Shown here: positions 33,685 through 40,618 of the stretch, in pieces
Layout of the letters: each line of letters starts with the position of its first letter
Numbering within the stretch: position 1 is the stretch's first letter
NCBI GenBank assembly: GCA_016865505.2
Contig: AP025252.1
Span: 1,798,001-1,862,000, forward strand
Origin: Bryobacterales bacterium F-183
GTDB taxonomy: Bacteria > Acidobacteriota > Terriglobia > Bryobacterales > Bryobacteraceae
Direction: 5' to 3'
Length of the DNA stretch: 64,000 bases
Notes under the pieces: generated by a model
Told to the model about the DNA's origin: nothing
Seen by the model: the letters and a program-made list of their open reading frames with translations, nothing else
Databases searched by the model: none
Position numbers and translations under genes: made by a program

Positions 33685-34110
33685 CTAGAGCGCGAAGACA
33701 TGAACCGCAAGGCCAGGAATGCGCGAAAAATCCTTGACGTTGCAGGTTAGCACTCCATAGCCAAACTGCAAGGCAGTGCAACCGATGAGCAAGTCCGCCA
33801 GCGGGATCGTGTATCCCCTCATTTGCTCGGTCGCGCCGACCCGGGCAGCAATGAGTGCGGTCTCATGCCGGAATGCCTCAATCGAGACTAAGCCGTAGAG
33901 TCCGTGAAGGAAGTCCTGTCGGCGCACTCTTCTTTCCGCGGTGGGTGCTCGATACACTGCATGCTCCAGTTCCATCACGGAAACAGCGGAAACGATCACC
34001 GCGCCGGGGTTATACTCTTGCTTCACTCGTTCCAGAAGCTGGCTTGCAGGCAGGGCGGCCCGCTCGGCCGCGATAATCACACTGGTTTCCAAGACCAAGC
34101 CTGGAATCAT
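33685..34110 (-). CDS. VapC-type PIN-domain toxin
   Basis: This 141-aa PIN-domain ribonuclease is the probable toxin of a type II pair. Acidic positions are E47 (SAVSVMELEHA), D106 (PLADLLIGCTAL) and D127 (TCNVKDFSRIPGL). The first conserved acid, normally Asp in the LDTSV strand, is Glu here (E8, VLETSV), a conservative change that may lower activity. The ATG overlaps the antitoxin stop as ATGA, so the two are coupled. VapC toxins cleave tRNA or rRNA; the target here is unknown. Confidence 0.85.
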   Translation of the reverse strand: MIPGLVLETSVIIAAERAALPASQLLERVKQEYNPGAVIVSAVSVMELEHAVYRAPTAERRVRRQDFLHGLYGLVSIEAFRHETALIAARVGATEQMRGYTIPLADLLIGCTALQFGYGVLTCNVKDFSRIPGLAVHVFAL

Positions 34111-34406
34111 TCGTCGTTCCAGGGATCACGCACGTACTCATGGCGCCGCGATGCAACGATCTCTTCCAAATCCTTGGCGAAATCATCGTCCACAAATGGC
34201 TGGTAGCCAGGTCTGGACTCCAACTCTCTGGCGCGGGCGATGCTCTCGTCGAGGGTAATGTGACGGTGAGGTGGCTGCTGTACAGTGAGAAAAATCGGGC
34301 GTGTGCCGGCGCCCCGCTCGATGGTCACTTCGTCCCCTTGCGCCGCGCGATCCAGAAACGTGCGTACATCGTTGCTGAATTCCGCCTCTGTGATGCGTAC
34401 CGTCAT
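34107..34406 (-). CDS. Antitoxin of the VapBC-type pair (Phd/YefM-like)
   Basis: This 99-aa protein starts at the ATG at 34406 (MTVRITEAEFSNDVRTFLD). Residues 1-50 resemble Phd/YefM DNA-binding antitoxins (TEAEFSNDVRTFLDRAAQGDEVTIERG), followed by an acidic toxin-binding tail (VDDDFAKDLEEIVASRRHEYVRDPWNDE). The longer frame starting at 34826 runs through the phosphatase gene and is rejected. It precedes the toxin with an ATGA overlap. A perfect palindrome 38 bp upstream may be its operator. Confidence 0.8.
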   Translation of the reverse strand: MTVRITEAEFSNDVRTFLDRAAQGDEVTIERGAGTRPIFLTVQQPPHRHITLDESIARARELESRPGYQPFVDDDFAKDLEEIVASRRHEYVRDPWNDE

Positions 34407-34443
34407 CTTCTCTCGCCTGCTTTCATTATGACCCTGTAACACG

Positions 34444-34459
34444 CCAGTGTGTACACTGG
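34444..34459. promoter_or_regulatory. 16-bp perfect palindrome between the antitoxin and phosphatase genes
   Basis: CCAGTGTGTACACTGG is a 7-2-7 perfect inverted repeat. It lies 38 bp upstream of the antitoxin start and 8 bp upstream of the phosphatase start, so it could serve either divergent gene. TA antitoxins commonly bind such sites for autorepression. Confidence 0.5.
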
Positions 34460-34466
34460 TTTTGCA

Positions 34467-36068
34467 ATGGTTTTCCGCTCTCCGGCCGCTCGCGTGGCCT
34501 TGTTCGCTGCTCTTTTGAACGCTGCTTCCTTCGGTCAGACACGCCCGGCGCCCGCTCCTCGCGGCGCCGCCCTCGCCGAACCCAAGATGCCCAAACTCGT
34601 CGTCGGCATCATGGTGGACCAGTTCCGGTACGACTACCTCAACCGTTTCCGCAAAGAGTACACCGGCGGGTTTGCGCGCTTTCTGAAACAGGGGGCTGTC
34701 TTCACCAATGCGCATTACGAACACTTTCCGACCGTCACCGCGATTGGCCACTCCACCTTCATGAGCGGGGCTACGCCCTCTGTTTCCGGCATCATTGGCA
34801 ACAGTTGGTGGGATCAGAACACGCAAAAGACCGTCACCAGTGTCAGCGATGACAAAACCGACCTGCTTGGTGCGCTCGGGGCCGGCTCATCGCCGCGCAA
34901 GATGCTTGTTTCGACCATACCCGACGAACTCAAGATCTCCGGCAAAGGCGGCAAAGCCTTCGGCATCTCCATCAAAGACCGCAGCGCGATCCTGCCCGCG
35001 GGCCATATGGCCAATGGCGCGTTCTGGTTCGATGCCCAGAGCGGTACGTTTGTGTCGAGCACCTACTACGGCGAAAAACTGCCCGATTGGGTGACCGCCT
35101 ATAACAACGAAAAACTGGCCGACAAGTACATTTCCCGCGAATGGATGACGCTTGCTGACCCGGCCAAGGCCTTTAAAAAGCCGGTTCGCTCGCCGGGCGC
35201 CAAGTATGCCGAACTCGACTATACGCCGTACGCCAATGAACTCGTGGAAGGTCTTGCGGAACGGGCGATCGAGGCCGAAAAGCTGGGTCAGGGAACCAAG
35301 ACGGACTTCCTCAGCGTCAGCTTTTCCGCCAACGATTACGTGGGCCACGCCATGGGTCCGGACTCGGATGAAGTGCACGACATCTCTGTGCTGACCGACC
35401 GGCTGCTCGAGAAGTTCTTCCAGTACCTGGACAAGAAAGTGGGCCTCAACAATGTCGTGATCGTGATGTCCGCCGATCACGGTGTGGCGCCGCTTGTGGA
35501 AGTGAACGAAGCCCGCCACATGCCCGGCAAGAGGCTGGTGATGGCGGAGCAGAATAAGGCTCTCGACGAAGCGCTCACCAACAAGTTCGGCAAGGGCAAG
35601 TGGATTACCAACCGCGCGGAGTACGCCATTACGCTCAACCGGGAACTGATCGCCTCCAAGCGCCTGGAACTATCCGCCGTGGTTGAGTATGCAGCCGGCG
35701 TCCTTCGCGGCTTTGAAGGGATCCAGCGTGTCTACACGCATGACCAACTGCTGCGCGGACAAGTGCCGCATGACCGCTTCCACAGCCGCATCATCAACGG
35801 CTTTTTCCCCCAGCGGTCGGGAGACCTGCACGTCGTGCAGTATCCGTACTTCCTGTACGACAAAACGGGCACCACCCACGGGTTGCCGTTTAACTACGAC
35901 ACTCACGTGCCGGTGATGTTTCTGGGGATGGGTATCCGTCCAGGACGCTATCACCAGCAGATTGCCGTGAACGACATTGCTCCTACGCTGGCCACGATGC
36001 TGGGCATCGAGATCCCGTCCGGCGCCTACGGACGTGTGCTCGAAGAAGCGCTCGTCCCGCAGCAATAG
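34467..36068 (+). CDS. PafA-like alkaline phosphatase, secreted
   Basis: This 533-aa protein has a signal peptide (MVFRSPAARVALFAALLNAASFGQ) when started at the ATG at 34467; a GTG at 34449 is possible. Residue T89 in HFPTVTAIGHSTFMSG is the nucleophile of the PafA group, D51 (VDQFRYDYL) and the ADHGV and HVPVMFLG blocks give the two zinc sites, and NSWWDQ is the substrate-pocket segment. PafA-type enzymes hydrolyse phosphomonoesters and are calcium-independent monomers. It should release phosphate from organic compounds in the periplasm or outside the cell. Confidence 0.85.
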   Translation: MVFRSPAARVALFAALLNAASFGQTRPAPAPRGAALAEPKMPKLVVGIMVDQFRYDYLNRFRKEYTGGFARFLKQGAVFTNAHYEHFPTVTAIGHSTFMSGATPSVSGIIGNSWWDQNTQKTVTSVSDDKTDLLGALGAGSSPRKMLVSTIPDELKISGKGGKAFGISIKDRSAILPAGHMANGAFWFDAQSGTFVSSTYYGEKLPDWVTAYNNEKLADKYISREWMTLADPAKAFKKPVRSPGAKYAELDYTPYANELVEGLAERAIEAEKLGQGTKTDFLSVSFSANDYVGHAMGPDSDEVHDISVLTDRLLEKFFQYLDKKVGLNNVVIVMSADHGVAPLVEVNEARHMPGKRLVMAEQNKALDEALTNKFGKGKWITNRAEYAITLNRELIASKRLELSAVVEYAAGVLRGFEGIQRVYTHDQLLRGQVPHDRFHSRIINGFFPQRSGDLHVVQYPYFLYDKTGTTHGLPFNYDTHVPVMFLGMGIRPGRYHQQIAVNDIAPTLATMLGIEIPSGAYGRVLEEALVPQQ

Positions 36069-36089
36069 CCGGAGCGTTGTGACAGAATC

Positions 36090-36118
36090 ACGGGGAGGTT
36101 TTCAAAAACTCCCCGTGA
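36090..36118 (+). other. Long hairpin overlapping the likely start of the UxuA-like gene
   Basis: Left arm CACGGGGAGGTTTT pairs with right arm AAAAACTCCCCGTG with one mismatch and a one-base loop. The right arm contains the GTG codon at 36115 that I chose as start of the following gene. There is no T-run after it, so it may be a translational control element or an incomplete terminator of the phosphatase gene. Confidence 0.5.
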
Positions 36119-37242
36119 CCAAGAAGATCACCCGCCGTACCGCCGCTGCCCTGACGACAGCAGTTGCCACCACCGCCGTCACTCCCGCCCTCGCGCAAAC
36201 GCGCAATCGAAGTGCAAAATCCAAATGGCCCGTACCCGAAGACGGCACTCCTGGTGTACCCAAGATGTGCGCGATCTCGCAGGTGGATGCCGCTCATCTG
36301 CGTGAGTTGAAGCAACTCGGTATCAACCATGTCATCGGCAGCGGCGCGGGTCCGATTCCGTGGACCGAAGAAAAGCTGCGGTCGCTGATTGCCGAATACA
36401 AGGCGCATGGCCAGACCCTGATCAACCTGATGATCGGCGGCTTTGAGGACGTCATCCGCGGCGGACCCAAGCGTGACCAGCAAATCGAAAACGTCATCCA
36501 AACGATTCGCGCGGCGGGTAAAGCTGGACTGCCGGTGATCGAGTACAACTTCTACGCGCATCGCATCGTGGAAGGCTATTACGAAGAGTTGGGACGCGGC
36601 GGTGCGGGTATGACGGCGTTTCAGTTTAGCCGCATCAAAGATCTGCCGGCGCTTGAGAACGAAGGCATTCACACGCGAGAGCAGCAGTTTGAGCGCGCGG
36701 CGTACTTTCTGAAAGCCATTGTCCCCGAGGCAGAGAAAGCGAATGTACGGCTGGCGCTGCATCCCAACGATCCGCCGGCGCCGATCAGCCGGAAATCCGA
36801 GCAGATCATGGCGACGTTTGCGCACTGGAAGCGGTATCTGGACCTGGTGAAGAGCCCGTACAACGGCATGACCTACGATTGCGGGGTGTCGCGCGAATTG
36901 GGCGAGGATCCGCTGGAGGTGCTGAAGTACCTGGGGGCGCGGGACTGCATCAATCACATCCATTTCCGCAATGTCACCATGCGTAAGCCGTATGAGGATT
37001 ACGCCGAGGTCTTTTTGGACAACGGGGATGTGGACATGTTCGCCATCATGAAGGAGATCGTACGGCAGAAGTACAGCCGGGGGCTGTATGCCGAGCATCC
37101 GAGGGCGATTGATCTGGACCGGCGGATTCCCAACGGCATCACCGGGCAGTATCAAAAAGTGGGCGGCGGAGGGTTCGCCGGCGAGATCTACAACATCGGG
37201 TATGCACGTGCGATGCTGCAGGCGGCGCTGCTGTCGGCGTAG
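36115..37242 (+). CDS. Mannonate dehydratase/UxuA-like TIM-barrel protein with Tat-like signal
   Basis: This protein of 375 aa is a xylose-isomerase-like TIM barrel close to UxuA. Diagnostic blocks are MTYDCGVSRELGEDP, NHIHFRNVTMRKPYEDYAEVFLDNGDVDM and the FAGEIYNIGYARAMLQAAL C-terminus. UxuA removes water from D-mannonate; the metal-site Cys, His and Asp are suggested in CG, H of HIHFRN and D of DVDM. The start is uncertain: GTG at 36115 gives TKKITRRTAAALTTAVATTAVTPALAQ, a twin-arginine-like signal, and GTG at 36079 is also possible. An exported UxuA-like enzyme would be unusual and may have a different substrate. Confidence 0.72.
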   Translation: MTKKITRRTAAALTTAVATTAVTPALAQTRNRSAKSKWPVPEDGTPGVPKMCAISQVDAAHLRELKQLGINHVIGSGAGPIPWTEEKLRSLIAEYKAHGQTLINLMIGGFEDVIRGGPKRDQQIENVIQTIRAAGKAGLPVIEYNFYAHRIVEGYYEELGRGGAGMTAFQFSRIKDLPALENEGIHTREQQFERAAYFLKAIVPEAEKANVRLALHPNDPPAPISRKSEQIMATFAHWKRYLDLVKSPYNGMTYDCGVSRELGEDPLEVLKYLGARDCINHIHFRNVTMRKPYEDYAEVFLDNGDVDMFAIMKEIVRQKYSRGLYAEHPRAIDLDRRIPNGITGQYQKVGGGGFAGEIYNIGYARAMLQAALLSA

Positions 37243-37245
37243 GCC

Positions 37246-37286
37246 AAATACCCATTTTGGGTACGTAAATACCCTCTGAGGGTACG
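37246..37286. repeat. Two tandem 20-bp palindromic units at the strand-polarity switch
   Basis: Unit 1 (37246-37266) begins AAATACCC and ends GGGTACGT; unit 2 (37267-37286) begins AAATACCC and ends GGGTACG. Each folds into a TACCC/GGGTA stem around a short loop. They fill most of the 62-bp gap between convergent genes, so they could terminate both. They hold two copies of the heptamer whose strand preference flips here. Confidence 0.75.
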
Positions 37287-37304
37287 ACCCTAGAAAAAGC
37301 TAAG

Positions 37305-38531
37305 TTATTGCAATTGCGTGTCTTTTGTTTCCGGGAGTAGGTAAACAAGGAACGCTGCGAGCAAGAAGAACGCTGCACTGACGGTAATTCCGACGCCTAC
37401 GCCCTGCTTGTCGGCGATGACTCCGACCACCCATGGAGCACCGGCGCTAATGGCACGGCCGAAGTTGTAACAGAACCCCTGTCCGGCGCCGCGAATCGAC
37501 GTCGGATAGAGTTCCGCTAGAGTGGAACCGAACAGGGCAAAGTAGCCGGTACCGAAAAAGCCGAGCAAGGGTCCCATGAAGAGGAGCCAGTTGGCCGCGT
37601 CGGGGCCGAACAACCTCGGGGCCAGGCCGTACAGCGGGGTGATGATCGCGGCTGCGACGACATAAATGGCAAAGGCCGGGCGGCGGCCATAACGGTCCGC
37701 CATCCAACCGAAGGTCTGGTAGCCGGCGAAGGTGCCGGTTTGCATGATAAAGATCCAGGTGGATGTGCGGGCTAGAGTGAAGCCTGCTCCGCCCTGTTCA
37801 ACGGGGGCGGCGAGGAATCCCGGCAACCAAGAGAATACACCCCAGTATGCAAATAGCACGCACGTGGCGAGCGCCGTAGAGACGACCGTACGGCGTAGAT
37901 AGATGCCACGGAAGATCCCGCGCCAGTCTCCGGCAGGTTCGGTACGCTGCTGCCAAACCTCTGGTTCCTGTACTTTACGGCGGATGAAGAAGGTCAGGAG
38001 CGCAGGCGCAACGCCAAGTGCAAACAGCACGCGCCAACCGTAGTTTTCGAGTACGAATGGTGTGATCGCTGCAGCTAGCATGTAGCCAAGCGCCCATCCG
38101 GACTGCATGGCAGCGAGCGCTTTGGCACGGTGCTGCGCGGGCCAGGATTCGGCTACCAGCGTTGCACCGGCGGACCATTCAGCGCCGAGTCCGATTCCGA
38201 TGAGGCCGCGCCAGAAGAGGAGTTCGCCGAAGGAGTTGGCGGTGGCGGTGCCGCCCGAAGCCAGCGAGTACAGCAGAACGGTGTAGAACAGGGTCTTGCC
38301 GCGGCCGATGCGGTCCGACACGATGCCGGCGGCGAGTCCTCCAATGGCGGAGAAGATGAGCGTACTGGCGGAGATGAGCCCGGCTTGTTCGTTGGTGAGG
38401 CCAAATTCCTTGCGGAGGGTTTGCAGGGAAAGGTTGTAGAGCAGGACGTCGGTCGCGTCGAGCATGAAGCCGAGGAGGGCGGCCCAGAGGGCGATCCAGC
38501 GAGGCTCTTTGAAGTAGTACGCCAACGGCAT
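37305..38531 (-). CDS. MFS transporter (sialate/metabolite:H+ symporter-like)
   Basis: This 408-aa inner-membrane protein has 12 predicted transmembrane helices. Motifs of the sugar/metabolite porter families are GFMLDATDVLLYNLSLQ in TM1, GLAAGIVSDRIGRGKTL as the TM2-3 loop, GIGLGAEWSAGATLVAESWP in TM4-5 and WMADRYGRRPAF in the TM8-9 loop. The closest look is to the AraJ/sialic-acid and NanT/ShiA-type proton symporters. The start is the ATG at 38531; longer frames extend into the divergent intergenic region. The substrate is unknown. Confidence 0.82.
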   Translation of the reverse strand: MPLAYYFKEPRWIALWAALLGFMLDATDVLLYNLSLQTLRKEFGLTNEQAGLISASTLIFSAIGGLAAGIVSDRIGRGKTLFYTVLLYSLASGGTATANSFGELLFWRGLIGIGLGAEWSAGATLVAESWPAQHRAKALAAMQSGWALGYMLAAAITPFVLENYGWRVLFALGVAPALLTFFIRRKVQEPEVWQQRTEPAGDWRGIFRGIYLRRTVVSTALATCVLFAYWGVFSWLPGFLAAPVEQGGAGFTLARTSTWIFIMQTGTFAGYQTFGWMADRYGRRPAFAIYVVAAAIITPLYGLAPRLFGPDAANWLLFMGPLLGFFGTGYFALFGSTLAELYPTSIRGAGQGFCYNFGRAISAGAPWVVGVIADKQGVGVGITVSAAFFLLAAFLVYLLPETKDTQLQ

Positions 38532-38586
38532 TCTGTCTATGATCGCGCACTCCGTGGGTTGGCAATTGGATTTGTGACGAAGACCA

Positions 38587-38617
38587 CCGCTCCAAAAGGG
38601 GCGGCTTTTCTTTTTTT
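38587..38617 (+). terminator. Terminator-like hairpin in the leader of the repeat-protein gene
   Basis: CCGCTCC/GGGGCGG (one G-U pair) with an AAAA loop is followed by CTTTTCTTTTTTT. It reads on the plus strand, about 85 bp upstream of the repeat-protein start and 56 bp downstream of the divergent MFS start. No gene precedes it on that strand. It could end a short transcript from this region, or attenuate the downstream gene. I match no known riboswitch class in the flanking sequence. Confidence 0.6.
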
Positions 38618-38702
38618 GCAGTTGGTGCAAGAAAACTGTTCCGCCTTCGGAATCGCCGTGTCCTACCAGTTGCACGACGGATCTGAAGGAGAAAGAACAA
38701 GC

Positions 38703-40361
38703 ATGATAGATCGTCCCGCCCGCGGCCTCGTACATGCCGCCGGCTTACTGGCCCTTTTTGCGGCCCCAGGACTGATGCAGGCGCAATCGGTGACGCTGTA
38801 TGGCGCACTGTCGAACTTTGACGTAGTCAATGACACGGACCAGGATGTTCACGGTTTCGAGATCGAGTTTCATGGTGTGACGGGAATCACCAGTTACTAC
38901 AACTGGAACCGGTACGGTCCGCCGACCGTAGTCCCGATGCCCAATGGCGGCGGGGTGTATGTGCGGTGGATGTCGCCATACGATAAGGCGGCGGGGCGCT
39001 TCATTACAGGAACTCCGCGTGCGATCCGCCCGACGGTGATGACGGGCCATCAATGCATCATTGGGACGATGGGTTACGACACCAGCGGCTGCGAACATTT
39101 TGGCTTGACCACTGTCGGCAATCCAACCAAGATTGTTTACCGCTGGATGGTGGCGGATGCCGCGGTTCCGGGACAGTTGGTGACGTGGGGTTCGCAAGTG
39201 GCGATTCCGGCACCGCTGTGGTCGGTACAGCCCCCAGCACGGCCGGGTGAACCGGCGAACGTCGTGGCGGATGTGGATCCTCCCATCCCGCCAAAGCCTG
39301 CCAAGCTGTTCGGCGAAGCGCAGTGGATGAAAACCTACAAGACGGAGAACGAACGTCATGTCGGCTTGGATGAACTCGTGGCTGATAATCCTGTGGTGCC
39401 GGAAGACGAGGCTCATCTGGAAACGCAGTGGGACCTGATCCAAAGCGAATTGGGTAGCAATAGCAAGCGCAAACAGAAGCGCGGTGGTTTGGGCAACGGC
39501 AAGCGTGCAGTGGTCCGGCGTTTTGAGTTGTACAAGTACGCCGGCGTTGTCGATCCGGTGACGGGGGAGGCACGGTGCGCGGACGGGTTGTGCAATGCCC
39601 CGGCTGAAGGAGAAGTTGGTGACTTTATCGGAGCGCAGAATGCGGCGGCGAACCTGAACGTCCCGGCGCAGTATGCGGTTACGGTGAACGTGACAGGCGA
39701 CGGTGATGTGTCGAATGGTGATCGTACGATTCGCTGTCCCGGCGCCTGTTCGATATCGGTGCTGCCGCATACGCAGGTGACACTGACGGCGAAGGAAGGC
39801 AGGGGTACGTTCGGGGGCTGGACCGGCGCTTGTGCCGGCAAGAGCCTAACCTGCACCTTTACCGTGGATTCGGAAGCGGTGGTGAATGCGGTGTTTGTGC
39901 CGTCGTTCCGCTTGACGACGCGGATCACGGGACTCGGCACGGTGGCGTCCAACCCTGCAGGTACGAGCTTTTTGCAGGGGACTGCGGTGACACTGACGGC
40001 AGCGGCAGCGGCGGGGAACACGTTCACCGGATGGTCCGGCGGATGCACCGGTACCGCACTGACCTGCGTGGTGACGGTGAACGCGGATACGACAGTGAAT
40101 GCGACGTTCAGTGGCGCGGTTGCTCCGCCTCCGCCTGCTGGAGGGACAACGTACAAGCTGGTGGTGAAGACCAACGGCAAGGGTACGGTGAGGTCGAATC
40201 CTGCAGGTACGACGTTTAACTCGGGTACGGTGGTGACTCTGACGGCGGTGCCGGATGCGGGTTCCCCGTGGATCGGTTGGACGGGAGCCTGTTCGGGTAC
40301 GGCACTGAGCTGCACGGTGACGATGAGCGCAGATCGAACGGTTACGGCGAACTTCCGGTAG
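38703..40361 (+). CDS. Secreted protein with three C-terminal bacterial-repeat (InlB-B-like) domains
   Basis: This 552-aa protein has AAGGAG 8-10 bp before the ATG at 38703 and a signal peptide (VHAAGLLALFAAPGLMQAQ). The N-terminal half (about 25-320) has no recognised family: ALSNFDVVNDTDQDVHGFEIEFHGV looks like a carbohydrate-binding or structural beta domain, and Cys pairs near 115-125 and 280-290 may form disulphides. Three repeats follow (about 330-400, 402-470, 480-552), each running from V/T-x-G-x-G-x-V to T-W-x-G-x-C and ending ADxxVxAxF. Such repeats usually serve as stalks or adhesive modules. A strong terminator follows. Confidence 0.75.
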   Translation: MIDRPARGLVHAAGLLALFAAPGLMQAQSVTLYGALSNFDVVNDTDQDVHGFEIEFHGVTGITSYYNWNRYGPPTVVPMPNGGGVYVRWMSPYDKAAGRFITGTPRAIRPTVMTGHQCIIGTMGYDTSGCEHFGLTTVGNPTKIVYRWMVADAAVPGQLVTWGSQVAIPAPLWSVQPPARPGEPANVVADVDPPIPPKPAKLFGEAQWMKTYKTENERHVGLDELVADNPVVPEDEAHLETQWDLIQSELGSNSKRKQKRGGLGNGKRAVVRRFELYKYAGVVDPVTGEARCADGLCNAPAEGEVGDFIGAQNAAANLNVPAQYAVTVNVTGDGDVSNGDRTIRCPGACSISVLPHTQVTLTAKEGRGTFGGWTGACAGKSLTCTFTVDSEAVVNAVFVPSFRLTTRITGLGTVASNPAGTSFLQGTAVTLTAAAAAGNTFTGWSGGCTGTALTCVVTVNADTTVNATFSGAVAPPPPAGGTTYKLVVKTNGKGTVRSNPAGTTFNSGTVVTLTAVPDAGSPWIGWTGACSGTALSCTVTMSADRTVTANFR

Positions 40362-40391
40362 TAAAAGCAGTTTGTAATTCGCTTTCGTGGG

Positions 40392-40441
40392 CAGCAGGGC
40401 GGCATTTCTCCTTCGGGAGGGGTGCCGCTCCGCTGTTTTTT
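40392..40441 (+). terminator. Intrinsic terminator of the repeat-protein gene
   Basis: The stem GCGGCATTTCTCC/GGAGGGGTGCCGC (with G-U pairs) closes on TTCG and is extended by CAG.../CTG; TTTTTT follows. It lies about 30 bp after the stop codon. The remaining DNA to 40618 holds one repeat fragment and a small GGCG/CGCC hairpin with TTTT, and no gene. Confidence 0.85.
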
Positions 40442-40492
40442 GGCGTATACCTCCGCGAGAAGCTGGCACTACTCTCTCACCGGATTTCCTTA

Positions 40493-40531
40493 GGTGTGCC
40501 TGGCACCGTGCCGCTTCCGGTGAGCGGTACG
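40493..40531. repeat. Short fragment of the dispersed palindromic repeat, copy E
   Basis: It holds GTGCCTGGCACCGTGCC followed by CCGCTTCCGGTGAGCGG, the same palindromic words as in copies A to D. The AGACAAATCYGA tail is absent. It lies upstream of the HlyD-like gene. Confidence 0.55.
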
Positions 40532-40618
40532 GATGTAACGCGGAGGGCGGCGGGAACGCCTTTTCTACTTCCAGACGTCTATCGCTGTAGTTGCTTTAGT
40601 ATTCTAGAGGTTACCCGA

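Noticed and set aside
34107-34826. N-terminal extension of the antitoxin to 34826
   Set aside because: It overlaps the phosphatase gene and contains low-quality sequence; the ATG at 34406 gives a normal Phd-like protein.
30000-38000. Classical oriC near the skew switch
   Set aside because: I see no dnaA, dnaN or gyrB gene, no cluster of TTATCCACA boxes and no AT-rich unwinding region; only the skew and the heptamer polarity support a boundary.
38532-38702. Riboswitch before the repeat protein
   Set aside because: The leader does not match the conserved cores of common classes (cobalamin, TPP, SAM, glycine, GEMM) that I could check by eye.
38130-40361. Extension of the repeat protein upstream to 38130
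   Set aside because: It lies antisense to the MFS transporter; the ATG at 38703 has a good ribosome site and signal peptide.
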